Source: Bacteroidota bacterium (GTDB lineage Bacteria > Bacteroidota > Ignavibacteria > Kryptoniales > JAKASW01). From it: 41,946 nt of DNA. The stretch spans positions 1 to 41,946 of the forward strand of contig JAMCQL010000030.1 of the NCBI GenBank assembly GCA_023381615.1, written 5' to 3'. A program made the position numbers and the translations under genes. Shown here piece after piece: positions 33,645 through 41,542 of this stretch (positions are counted from its first letter, which is position 1; each line of letters opens with the position of its first letter). The notes under the pieces were generated by a model. The model worked only from the letters and a program-made list of their open reading frames with translations. It was not told the origin of the DNA and did no database searches.

Positions 33645-34709
33645 CTAAAAACTCTCTGCCGGAGGCTGATGCGTTCGGCGAGTCGCGTCATCGACCTCAG
33701 GCTCAAATTCGAGGTTTGGGGTTGGCTTCAAAGTAAGGTCGGAGATCATTCCGAATTTTTGATATTTGAAATGCGCGGCGATACCGATCATTGCGGCATT
33801 GTCCGTGCAGTAAAGCGGTCGCGGAAAAAACGTCTTCGCGTTAATCGATTCCGCACGTGCTTGCAAAGTCGTGCGAAGCTCGCGGTTTGCGGCAACGCCG
33901 CCGGCAACCGTGATCGACTTTACAAAGTACTTTTCTGCGGCACGAATCGTCTTTTCGACAAGGACATCAATAACCGCGCGCTGGAAAGACGCACAGATGT
34001 CACGAACAAGTTTTTCATCTTTGATCTCTGAATTGTATTTCAATTCGCGCAGAAGATAAAGGACGCTCGTTTTTATTCCTGAAAAACTAAACTTAAAAGA
34101 ATCTTCGCTCATGAACGAGCGCGGAAACTTAAAAGCATTCGGGTTCCCTTCCTTCGCAAGCTCATCAATGACGGGACCGCCCGGGTAACCGAGTCCGAGA
34201 AGCTTGGCAACTTTATCGAACGCCTCTCCGGCCGCATCGTCGCGCGTTTGACCGAGCAATTCATGCGAGTAAGGTTCTTTAACATGTACCAGCATCGTGT
34301 GTCCGCCGCTGACGATGAGCGCGATGAAAGGAAACTGCGGCTTCTCACCTTCGAGAAAACTCGAATAGAGATGTCCCTCCATGTGATTTATTCCGACGAC
34401 GGGAATACCGCGCGATGCCGCAAACGCCTTAGCAAAACTCAATCCGACAATCAACGAGCCCGCGAGACCCGGCCCGTAAGTTACCGCAACGGAATCAATA
34501 TCGTCTTTTGATATGGAGGACCTTTTCAAAGTCTCTTCTATGACCGGCACGATGAGTTCCATATGAGCGCGCGAGGCAAGCTCGGGAACAACGCCGCCGT
34601 ACTCGCTGTGCACCAGTTGAGATGAAATGACGACGGACTTCAGCATGCCGTCTCGCAAAACTGCAGCGGAGCATTCATCGCACGATGTCTCAATAGCAAG
34701 GAGATTCAT
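33645..34709 (-). CDS. tsaD: tRNA N6-adenosine threonylcarbamoyltransferase
   Basis: The 354-residue protein is of the Kae1/Qri7/TsaD family. It has metal-binding His109 and His113 in 'GINHMEGH', the ASKHA ATPase motifs ('ALIVSGGHTMLV', 'AGGVAANREL') and 'TDNAAMIG' near the C-terminus. It transfers the threonylcarbamoyl group to A37 of ANN-decoding tRNAs, working with TsaB and TsaE, which are not in the window. It is the first gene of the minus-strand series tsaD - trpA - mutase/MltG - membrane protein - ubiX - lipoprotein. The C-terminal tail 'RRTHQPPAESF' looks unconserved. Confidence 0.97.
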   Translation of the reverse strand: MNLLAIETSCDECSAAVLRDGMLKSVVISSQLVHSEYGGVVPELASRAHMELIVPVIEETLKRSSISKDDIDSVAVTYGPGLAGSLIVGLSFAKAFAASRGIPVVGINHMEGHLYSSFLEGEKPQFPFIALIVSGGHTMLVHVKEPYSHELLGQTRDDAAGEAFDKVAKLLGLGYPGGPVIDELAKEGNPNAFKFPRSFMSEDSFKFSFSGIKTSVLYLLRELKYNSEIKDEKLVRDICASFQRAVIDVLVEKTIRAAEKYFVKSITVAGGVAANRELRTTLQARAESINAKTFFPRPLYCTDNAAMIGIAAHFKYQKFGMISDLTLKPTPNLEFEPEVDDATRRTHQPPAESF

Positions 34710-35037
34710 AGATAAATTATAAACTTAACGATAAACATTTCCAAGTTTGAAAACTCATACTTTGATTAAAGCTTATTTTCAAAAGAAGCAAAACAGCGCA
34801 TTTCACCACAGACACAGAGTGGGCGAAGGAAGAAATTGATACCACCTCCGTACATCCGTGTTTTGAATTGAACTTAAAAAGATGCGCAAATCACGTCTCA
34901 AGATTAATAAAAATTTATGTCTGTCAAAATGCCTTTTAAAATTAAACTCACTATCTTAGCCGGTTGTCAAAGCTGTAAACAACCAAGAGTTGTTAAAGAG
35001 CTTCAGAGAAAAAGTACAAACCTAAAGGAGAACAGCT
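34710..35037. other. Divergent intergenic region with degenerate repeat copy C
   Basis: The region separates tsaD (minus) and a small exported protein (plus). At 34804-34875 CACCACAGACACAGAG...CCTCCGTACATCCGTG...TTGAATTGAAC resembles the flanks of the composite repeats at 11 and 22 kb, without the central hairpin. AACAAC-CAAGA-GTTGTT (34979-34995) is a short inverted repeat upstream of the plus gene. Its ribosome binding site is AAAGGAG. Confidence 0.5.
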
Positions 35038-35391
35038 ATGAAGAAATCAACGTTAATCGCCGCGCTTTGCTTTGCATTCGCGATGACAGGAGCCGCATTT
35101 GCCCAGCAGCAATCAACCACCCCGCAAGGCAAAAAGACTCCGGTCGTAAATCAGCGGCAAAAGAACCAACAGACACGAATCATACAAGGAGCAAAGAGCG
35201 GACAGCTTACAAGAAAAGAGACAAGACGACTTGAGCGTCAGCAAGTAAGGATTAAAACGACAAAGCTTGCGGATAAGGCAAACAACGGCGGCAAGCTAAC
35301 ACCGCAAGAAAAGAGACATTTGAACAAGATGCAGAATCATGCAAGCCGACACATTTATCGCGCGAAACATAATTATAAAGTCAGACACTAA
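35038..35391 (+). CDS. Small basic exported protein with two helical repeats
   Basis: The 117-residue protein has a signal peptide (cleavage after 'AAFAQQ'). The mature part is very basic and Gln-rich, with two related units: 'QLTRKETRRLERQQVRI' (residues about 56-72) and 'KLTPQEKRHLNKMQNHASRH' (about 86-105). The units resemble half EF-hands ('GxLTxxExxxLxxxQ') without the acidic calcium ligands (one reads NNGGKLT). I know this repeat from many small exported proteins but not with an assigned role. A terminator closes the gene, so it is monocistronic. Confidence 0.8.
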   Translation: MKKSTLIAALCFAFAMTGAAFAQQQSTTPQGKKTPVVNQRQKNQQTRIIQGAKSGQLTRKETRRLERQQVRIKTTKLADKANNGGKLTPQEKRHLNKMQNHASRHIYRAKHNYKVRH

Positions 35392-35409
35392 GGCAGTTTG
35401 AATTGTAAC

Positions 35410-35440
35410 GGGGGCGGCAACAAATCCGCCCTCTATTTTT
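35410..35440 (+). terminator. Intrinsic terminator of the small exported protein gene
   Basis: An 8-bp stem (GGGGGCGG / CCGCCCTC, one G-T pair) with an 8-nt loop is followed by TATTTTT, 18 nt after the stop. It also sits between two convergent genes. Confidence 0.82.
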
Positions 35441-35447
35441 CCCACCA

Positions 35448-38237
35448 CTATTTGATCAGCACCATTGCTTTCGTCTGTTGAAAAGCACCTGCGGTGAGCC
35501 TGTAAAAATAAACTCCGCTCGAAAGATTTTGCGCGTTAAACACAACAGAATGCTCGCCGGCATCGACTTCTCCATCCAAAAGCAAAGCCACTTCTCTTCC
35601 AAGCGTGTCAAACACGGTCAGTTTTGCTTTCTGTCGAGAAGAAAGCAGGAAGCGAATTGTTGTGCTTGGATTTCCGCCTTGGGCGGATCCGCCTGTAGCG
35701 GAAAATGGATTCGGGAAGTTTTGCTCGAGCTGGCATCCCGATGGGTTCCCCGGATTTTGTTTAACGCTGTCGACCGAAATGGAGTAGGCGCTGTCCGCGC
35801 CGGCGGAAATCTTTACATAAAGAATGCTTGATGAGCCATCGTAATAATATCCCGAGTCATTCGATCTCAGCGAATCGTAAGTCGACCGCTTGGGCAAAAA
35901 AGAATTCTGGAAAACCACGCCGGCAGGTTGATATGAGATTTTGTGAATCTCGCAAATGTAAACGCGGCGAGACGGCTTGCCGTTGTAGTTCCCTACCGAA
36001 GCTCCGATGGAAATTTGCATATTATTCGAGTTACCGGTCGATATTAGTGTCTCTTCAAACGTTGTTGCTGCAAATGCTCCGCTTTGATAGTCCAGAGTTT
36101 TTCCGTCGTCTTCGTAAAGCGTGAAAGTAGACGTTGTATTCGGATCGGGATAAATCGCAAGCATGATTGTGTCGGCAGGGAATTCGCCGGTGTAATTCAT
36201 AACAGGCTGCATCGGGATGATGCTTCCGGCCTTCACAAACAAAGGCACCTCATCAATCGGAGCTTGTACTGTTACGCTCGTTCCACCGGTATAGACCTCG
36301 TCGTTCCAAAAATTTATCCATTTTCCTTGAGGCAGATAAAAAGTCTGGACGGCCTGTCCGGATTGAACGACAGGTGCCACGAGAAAATCATCTCCCCACA
36401 TGTAAGCCGAACTTTCATTGTAGACATTCTGATCACCGGGATATTCTAAGATCAACGGCCTCGAAAGCGGAATCCCGGATGTGTAAGTTTCATGTGCCAT
36501 CGTGTAATTGTATGGGAGAAGCGAATATCGTAGTCGAATAATATTCCTGACAATATTTTCTGTCGCAGGATTAGTTGAATTAAATGCCCACGGTTCAGTT
36601 CCCCCGAGCCCATCGTAGCCGTGTGCTCTCATGACCGGACAGAACGCGCCAAATTCCATCCAGCGAGTATAAAGTTCTGGAGTGGTAGGTTGGTTTCCTG
36701 TGAAGCCGCCAATGTCGGAGTTGTGATAAGCCATTCCCGACATTCCCATATTCAGCAGCATCGGAAGCTGCACGGCAAGTCCGCCGAAAGTTTTTGAAAC
36801 GTCGCCCGACCAAGTGACGACTCCGAATCTTTGAATTCCTGCATACCCGGACCGAGTCAAATTAAACATTCGCTCGTTTGGAAATGATTTGCTGAATCCA
36901 TTGAACAAAGTTTTCGCCCAAAGAAAATCATAAATGTTATGAATTTTCAAATCCGGTCCCATATAAAATTGCATATCGGAATAGTCCCGCTCCGGTTCAC
37001 CAAGGTCAGTCCACAAGCCGGAGACGCCGGTTGAGAAAATCGAATAATACTTGCTCCACCACCAGCTTTGTGCCGCAGGATTCGTTATATCAAGTAAACC
37101 CGCATTGCATCCACAAGACCACCAGTTGGGGAGTATGTAGCTCTGGTTCGATGAATTCTTCGCGAGATACCCGTCTGCGTCCGCAGTAGAAAAATTTATC
37201 GAGGGTTGAACGATGTATGGCTCTGTGATGACGATCGTCTTGAAACCCTGTGAAAGAAAATTCGAAGTGATCTGACTTGGATTAGGCCATGAATTAATGT
37301 TCCATGTCAGGTCGCCCATGTTCTGAAACCAGTACAAGTCGAGAATGATCGCATCGCATGGTATGCTGTCGTTCCGCATTCTCTGAATCATCTGAGTCGC
37401 GTCGGTTACATTCCGATATCCGAACTTGGATTGGATATATCCGTAAGCCCACTTCGGAAGAAGCGGCGCCCTTCCTGTAAGCCAGGTATAATCCGATAAC
37501 ACATCGCTCATTGACAAATCATAGATAAAGTAATACGAAAGTTCGCCGCCGTAGACAGTGTATGTTATTTGATTCGGATTGGAATTTCCAATGTCAAAAT
37601 GTCCCTTATAAGTGTCATCGAAGTACAGACCGTAGTTGTTCGTGGAAATGATAAATGGAATATTGACATTCATTGTTGGAGGCGCCGGCGAGCCGTAGTC
37701 ACCGTGCTGTTCGTTGTAACTGTCGAACGCCTGTCCGCGCAAATCTAAACTCATTCCGCGCTCGCCTGTACCATAGAAATGTTCGTTTGGCTGAATAGAG
37801 AAATTGGCGATTCTTTCCGACTGATAAGAAGACATGCCTCCTAAGATCGGCTCTTCAAGCAGTAATTGGTCGCCAACATTGTAGAATGCCACGCGAAGCG
37901 GGAATTTCTGACAGATGATCCGAAGAGAAGAAGTTGACAGAACAAATGTTGAATCACTATCGGCAACAGAGTAACTAACCAATTGCGTGGTATCCTGGAC
38001 AACAACAAGCGAGGTATCGAAGGTTGTTGACAACGTTGGCAGAAAATCTACTCTCACCAAATTTGGTTTATAAAAGACAAACCGGAGTGCAGAGCTTCCG
38101 GCCTGAACGGTCACCGACTTTCCACTTGTAGAATATGAAGTGAAATCTCCTAAATAAGTCTGAGCGCTTGCAGAAGCCGAAGACAGGAGAAAGAACGACA
38201 GTATTGTGACCAGAAAGGAAAGATATTTCGAATTCAT
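35448..38237 (-). CDS. GH31 family alpha-glycosidase with T9SS sorting domain
   Basis: About 929 residues. A signal peptide (cleaved near ASAQT) precedes a galactose-mutarotase-like N-domain (to about 240) and the GH31 barrel, with nucleophile Asp412 in 'LWTDLGEPE' and acid/base Asp480 in 'VTWSGD' (counted from the GTG one codon upstream). C-terminal beta domains including a DUF5110-like part follow, then a T9SS C-terminal sorting domain. GH31 enzymes remove alpha-linked glucose or xylose from oligosaccharides; this one should be secreted or surface-bound. The T9SS signal is split: 'NFPNPF' and 'NPSTTIRF' are separated by SATGGSAQGG, encoded by a palindromic repeat. GTG at 38240 is an alternative start. 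It follows the GT9-TPR gene by about 20 nt. Confidence 0.94.
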   Translation of the reverse strand: MNSKYLSFLVTILSFFLLSSASASAQTYLGDFTSYSTSGKSVTVQAGSSALRFVFYKPNLVRVDFLPTLSTTFDTSLVVVQDTTQLVSYSVADSDSTFVLSTSSLRIICQKFPLRVAFYNVGDQLLLEEPILGGMSSYQSERIANFSIQPNEHFYGTGERGMSLDLRGQAFDSYNEQHGDYGSPAPPTMNVNIPFIISTNNYGLYFDDTYKGHFDIGNSNPNQITYTVYGGELSYYFIYDLSMSDVLSDYTWLTGRAPLLPKWAYGYIQSKFGYRNVTDATQMIQRMRNDSIPCDAIILDLYWFQNMGDLTWNINSWPNPSQITSNFLSQGFKTIVITEPYIVQPSINFSTADADGYLAKNSSNQSYILPNWWSCGCNAGLLDITNPAAQSWWWSKYYSIFSTGVSGLWTDLGEPERDYSDMQFYMGPDLKIHNIYDFLWAKTLFNGFSKSFPNERMFNLTRSGYAGIQRFGVVTWSGDVSKTFGGLAVQLPMLLNMGMSGMAYHNSDIGGFTGNQPTTPELYTRWMEFGAFCPVMRAHGYDGLGGTEPWAFNSTNPATENIVRNIIRLRYSLLPYNYTMAHETYTSGIPLSRPLILEYPGDQNVYNESSAYMWGDDFLVAPVVQSGQAVQTFYLPQGKWINFWNDEVYTGGTSVTVQAPIDEVPLFVKAGSIIPMQPVMNYTGEFPADTIMLAIYPDPNTTSTFTLYEDDGKTLDYQSGAFAATTFEETLISTGNSNNMQISIGASVGNYNGKPSRRVYICEIHKISYQPAGVVFQNSFLPKRSTYDSLRSNDSGYYYDGSSSILYVKISAGADSAYSISVDSVKQNPGNPSGCQLEQNFPNPFSATGGSAQGGNPSTTIRFLLSSRQKAKLTVFDTLGREVALLLDGEVDAGEHSVVFNAQNLSSGVYFYRLTAGAFQQTKAMVLIK
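35672..35703. repeat. Palindromic repeat inserted in frame in the GH31 sorting signal
   Basis: The block has TTCCGC / GCGGAA ends around the perfect palindrome GGCGGATCCGCC (35682-35693). Thirty bases (35673-35702) encode the 10 extra residues that split the otherwise standard NPFNPSTTIRF motif. Confidence 0.7.
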
Positions 38238-38257
38238 CACGCTTTGTTCCGTTTCAA

Positions 38258-40111
38258 TTATTCCCTGAGCAAAAGCTTTTCCATCAATTGGAGCGCATAC
38301 TCATTCTGAGGATTGATATTCAAGACTTTTTGCAGATCTTTCAGAGCCGCATCGTAGTTACCTTCGTGAGTCTCGACAAGCGCAAGATCAGCAAGCGCAT
38401 CTTCGTGAGCTGAGTTAGCCTCCAAAATTTCATTCAATAAGCTGCGCGCTGCTTCATAATCTTTGTTCATGATGAATCGTTCGGCATCAATGAGCCTACT
38501 TTGCACAGCAAGGTTATTATTGATGAACTGTAAATTAGATAGTGCTGCCTCGTTATTCGGCTCAACTTCAAGAAGCCTTTGCAGGACACCGAGCGCTGAA
38601 TCGTAGCGCTTTTCGATGATCTCGATTACTGCGATGTTGTTCATTGCATTAACGTCAAATGGAACACTCATTATTATATTCCACAGAATCGTCTTCGCTT
38701 CCTCCAGAAGTCCCAATTGCAGTTTCAGTTCTGCTTTGAAATTCAGCAAATCGGGAAATGCGGAATTTTCTTCGACTGCCTTTTCAATGACATTGAGCGC
38801 TTCTTCGGGCTTCCCCTGTTCCCGCAGATCGGTTGCAATCTTCAACGCCAATGAGACTGCCTCAGGTTTCTCCTTCGACTTATAACCGGAGAGTTTCGAT
38901 TCCAGCTCGCTTCCTGAAACTGGGATATGGTCAAAATGCTGCGTGAATTCAACGGGAATTATTTCAACATTCCCGGAAGTCACAAACTTGTCTACCATTT
39001 TCCAGGGGGGCATTGCATCCGCGGGATTCCATTGGGTCTTCGCATGCAAGAAAAGCCGCGGCCTTTCCGAATTCGACCTAAGAGTTTCCTTGACTGCAAA
39101 CTCAACGACTTCGGGCGCAATATCCGTTACGCAATGTGAACGTCCGTATTTACAGATCCAATCGCACCAATAGCATTCGAGCGGCAAGGCGACGAGTGAA
39201 GTGAGCGGCGAGTAAGGCATGAAGCGCCCGAAATGTCCCCCGCCAATTACGATAACATTAGGAACACCGACCGCACAAGCGATGTGGGCGATGCCGGTCT
39301 CCGCGCCAAGAGACAAGCGACATCTTTTTAGAATCGCCGCCGTCTGACGCAAGGTCGTTTTGCCGCTCAAATTTATCGAAGAAACTCCGATGTCGTTGAG
39401 GCAAGACTGATTAAACCCGTAAGCCGCAGTATCGCCGAGAGCAATAACAGAAAAGTTGTTTTCTCTGCAAACTGCCGCGACTGCTTTTCCGTAGTAAGGA
39501 TAAGTCCTGAGATGCGACCGCCCGAAAGCAAAAAGGGCGATAGTCTTTTCCGGCTCTAAATTATTTGCGGCAAACGCTTCATCGGCAAATTTCTCGTCGT
39601 CCTGCGTCGTCCAGACGGTTGCATTCAGATTGGATACGTCAATCCCGATTCCTCTCAGAAAGTCGCGGTACTTCTCCATTTCGGTTTCATAAACACCGCC
39701 TGCCTTGATGAGCTTGGTGAAAGCATGGAGCTTCTTTGCCGCGATATTTGCGGGAATACCGCTCTGATTTTCAAAGGTAACTCTTTCCTTTGCTAAACTG
39801 CCCACCGCAAAAAAGTCCGTTAATTCGTCCCAGGAGAATGTTGTATCGAAAGCTATTTCAAATTTTTCTTCTTGAAGCGTTTGAAGAATATCGTTCCTGT
39901 ATTTCGAATCGAGATATACTCTCATCTTGTCGACGCCGATGACCCTCTCGACGTACGGGCTTGCTTCATAAAGTTCTGAAATGTGCTGCTGGCAAACGAC
40001 AGTGATGCTTGAGCCGGGGAATTTTTCAGCAATGTGAGGAAACATCGAGGCGGCGAGGACGTTATCGCCGATTGCATCCAGTCTAACCCAAAGAATTTTT
40101 TTCGTTTCCAT
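38258..40111 (-). CDS. Glycosyltransferase family 9 protein with C-terminal TPR repeats
   Basis: From the ATG at 40111 the protein is 617 residues. Residues about 1-340 match GT9/ADP-heptose:LPS heptosyltransferases ('ILWVRLDAIGDNVLAASMFP' opening, 'LSLGAETGIAHIACAVGVPNVIVIGG' donor site). Cys-rich 'CYWCDWICKYGRSHC' near 325-340 may bind a metal. Residues about 425-617 hold four to five TPR repeats ending 'GNYDAALKDLQKVLNINPQNEYAL'. It should add a sugar to a cell-surface glycan, with the TPR part binding a partner. An in-frame TTG at 40144 is less likely. It precedes the GH31 gene closely on the same strand. Confidence 0.9.
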   Translation of the reverse strand: METKKILWVRLDAIGDNVLAASMFPHIAEKFPGSSITVVCQQHISELYEASPYVERVIGVDKMRVYLDSKYRNDILQTLQEEKFEIAFDTTFSWDELTDFFAVGSLAKERVTFENQSGIPANIAAKKLHAFTKLIKAGGVYETEMEKYRDFLRGIGIDVSNLNATVWTTQDDEKFADEAFAANNLEPEKTIALFAFGRSHLRTYPYYGKAVAAVCRENNFSVIALGDTAAYGFNQSCLNDIGVSSINLSGKTTLRQTAAILKRCRLSLGAETGIAHIACAVGVPNVIVIGGGHFGRFMPYSPLTSLVALPLECYWCDWICKYGRSHCVTDIAPEVVEFAVKETLRSNSERPRLFLHAKTQWNPADAMPPWKMVDKFVTSGNVEIIPVEFTQHFDHIPVSGSELESKLSGYKSKEKPEAVSLALKIATDLREQGKPEEALNVIEKAVEENSAFPDLLNFKAELKLQLGLLEEAKTILWNIIMSVPFDVNAMNNIAVIEIIEKRYDSALGVLQRLLEVEPNNEAALSNLQFINNNLAVQSRLIDAERFIMNKDYEAARSLLNEILEANSAHEDALADLALVETHEGNYDAALKDLQKVLNINPQNEYALQLMEKLLLRE

Positions 40112-40287
40112 ATAAACTGACAGAAATATATGAAAAGGCGGCAATAAGTTTCATCTGTATTGATGAAAAATATTTTTTCAGCAGAGCTATCTTAATTTGT
40201 TCGGAGCGCAAACTTTTCCACGATCTGAAATGTTAGAAACGTATAGATTCAATTGCGTCCCGATAATAATCTGAGGAGATACGCAAA
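40112..40287. other. Intergenic region upstream of the glycosyltransferase
   Basis: AT-rich. It should hold the promoter of the GT9-TPR/GH31 unit on the minus strand, but I cannot point to clear boxes. GAGGAG at 40273-40278 would serve the doubtful ORF at 40288. Confidence 0.3.
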
Positions 40288-40590
40288 ATGGCGGGTTCGT
40301 TCGGAAAACACCAACGCAATATATTCGACACACTCATCTTTCGTTCGGTCTTTCTCCTGCTTTTTGTTTTGTTTTTCATCGCTGCCCATCCGGCAGAAAC
40401 TGAGAAAGTAGATCATGGCAAGCCGGAGCTCGTCCTCATGTGCGTGTCGGAAGAATTTCACAGTCGAGATACGCTATGCTGTGATCATTCTTGTGGCGGG
40501 GCTAATTGTCTCCTTCGTGAGAGCATACGGGAAGAAGGAGTGGCCATTTTTAAATCTTGCACGCGACTGCGGAAAACGTTTGTCAGCTAA
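40288..40590 (+). CDS. Doubtful small ORF, possibly a frameshifted two-helix membrane protein
   Basis: The 100-codon frame has a good GAGGAG site eight to nine bases upstream and one hydrophobic segment ('SVFLLLFVLFFIAAH', residues 20-34). It then becomes Cys/Ser-rich and unconvincing after about residue 54. A second hydrophobic segment ('IRYAVIILVAGLIVSFVRAY') appears in another plus-strand frame from about 40455. One frameshift could join the two into a two-helix protein. I recognise no family. It may be an eroded cassette gene beside the toxin-antitoxin module. Confidence 0.25.
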   Translation: MAGSFGKHQRNIFDTLIFRSVFLLLFVLFFIAAHPAETEKVDHGKPELVLMCVSEEFHSRDTLCCDHSCGGANCLLRESIREEGVAIFKSCTRLRKTFVS

Positions 40591-40594
40591 AAGT

Positions 40595-40707
40595 CGCGCC
40601 GCTTGCCGCTATAAATGTTGCTTGCCATCCACGGCGCGGCAAAGCGGGATGAAGCGAGTTCCATAACATACAATAACCGAGCGTCTTTTTTGCGGTTGTT
40701 AGGCGAC
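40595..40707. repeat. Palindromic region ending in GTTAGGCGAC, candidate end of an attC site
   Basis: CGCGCCG (40595-40601) / CGGCGCG (40632-40638) and the overlapping CCGCTTGCCGC / GCGGCAAAGCGG arms make the stretch strongly palindromic. It ends with GTTAGGC (40698-40704), which fits the integron core site GTTRRRY. A matching RYYYAAC left end is not clear, so this copy may be degenerate. Confidence 0.4.
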
Positions 40708-40724
40708 GCAGCGCGCAAGAGTGC

Positions 40725-40753
40725 TTGACAATGTCTACTATTTGCAATACCTT
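40725..40753 (+). promoter_or_regulatory. Candidate promoter of the toxin-antitoxin cassette
   Basis: TTGACA (40725-40730), 17 nt, then TACCTT (40748-40753), six bases before the ATG at 40759. The -35 is perfect and the -10 weak. The transcript would be nearly leaderless, consistent with the missing ribosome binding site. Confidence 0.45.
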
Positions 40754-40758
40754 TTCTT

Positions 40759-41043
40759 ATGAAAGTCATTTGGGATAAAGGTAAAGAGGAGAAACTTGTG
40801 CGCGAGCGCAACATCTCTTTGGAAGAGATCGCGGAACTGCTCATGAACAAACAATACCTTGAGATTCTTGAAAATTCACGACATCCAAACCAGATGATTT
40901 TTATTCTGTCTTATAAAGATTACACGCACGCAGTTCCTTTTGTTATAGATGCACAAGGTGCGATTGTTTTGAAAACTGCTTATCCCAGCAGAAAACATCA
41001 TAAACTCTATGGAGGCACTTCCCATGAAGGCAAAGCTCGATAA
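40759..41043 (+). CDS. BrnT-like toxin of a type II toxin-antitoxin pair
   Basis: The 94-residue protein opens with 'MKVIWDKGKEEKLVRERNIS', has 'FEEI'-like 'SLEEIAELL' and ends with 'AYPSRKHHKLYGG'. This is the layout of BrnT-like/DUF4258-like RNase toxins (beta-strand with 'WD', helix, beta-hairpin, 'PSRK' end). The partner gene encoding a ribbon-helix-helix-like protein follows with a 20-nt overlap. In BrnTA-type systems the toxin comes first and cuts RNA to stop growth. There is no Shine-Dalgarno; a promoter with a perfect TTGACA box lies so close that a leaderless start is likely. Confidence 0.78.
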   Translation: MKVIWDKGKEEKLVRERNISLEEIAELLMNKQYLEILENSRHPNQMIFILSYKDYTHAVPFVIDAQGAIVLKTAYPSRKHHKLYGGTSHEGKAR

Positions 41044-41320
41044 ATACGAACAGAAACTTGAAAATGAAGCGGAGCTATTTCGACCCGTTTCAAAGAAGAA
41101 ACGTCTTCAGATTGAGAGAATTCTCGAAAGCGCTCGAAAGACAAAGAATGTGAACATCCGTATTTCGGAGGCTGACTTGGCAAAGTTGAAGCAACGGTCA
41201 TTTGAAGAAGGACTCCCATATCAAACACTCATCGCCAGCGTGCTGCATCGGTTTGTCAATGATAGATTGGTGGATGAAACCACTATTCGTAAATACAACT
41301 TTCTCGTCCAATCGAAATAA
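41024..41320 (+). CDS. CopG/BrnA-like antitoxin
   Basis: From the ATG at 41024 the protein has 98 residues. The charged N-terminal part ('KYEQKLENEAELFRPVSKKK') is followed by a ribbon-helix-helix DNA-binding region 'NVNIRISEADLAKLKQRSFEEG' (split, residues about 46-67) and 'PYQTLIASVLHRFV'. The antitoxin should bind the toxin and repress the shared promoter. The upstream in-frame ATG at 41009 is rejected because GGAGG (41011-41015) sits 8 nt before the ATG at 41024. The gene overlaps the toxin gene by 20 nt. Confidence 0.82.
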   Translation: MKAKLDKYEQKLENEAELFRPVSKKKRLQIERILESARKTKNVNIRISEADLAKLKQRSFEEGLPYQTLIASVLHRFVNDRLVDETTIRKYNFLVQSK

Positions 41321-41348
41321 AGCTTGCTGAACCGCCAACACGCGCTGT

Positions 41349-41534
41349 GTCGCCTAACGTTTGCGGCAACAACGCAGCGGTTTTTGGTGCTCAGAACAAA
41401 GCGCACGGAGCCGCTATCAAAAGACCAATTTACTTGCGGAGGAGTGCGCATATCAAACCGCACCAAAAACCGTTGAGCGACATCTATAATCCTTTTCAAA
41501 TGATGGAGCGCCGTTGTTGTCGCTGTTATGTGCA
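41349..41534. repeat. attC-like imperfect palindrome after the toxin-antitoxin pair
   Basis: GTCGCCTAAC (41349-41358, fits RYYYAAC) is matched by GTTGAGCGAC (41472-41481, fits GTTRRRY), 8 of 10 bases complementary. Just inside, CGGTTTTTGGTGC (41378-41390) pairs perfectly with GCACCAAAAACCG (41460-41472). An outer pair GCGGCAACAACG (41363-41374) / CGTTGTTGTCGC (41512-41523) matches 11 of 12. The 133-bp inner unit is within the size range of integron attC sites. No gene is encoded. Confidence 0.55.
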
Positions 41535-41542
41535 GTTGCCCG

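Noticed and set aside
40249-40461. Minus-strand frame of 70 codons near the toxin-antitoxin cassette
   Set aside because: Low complexity and highly charged, no ribosome binding site, overlaps a better-supported plus frame.
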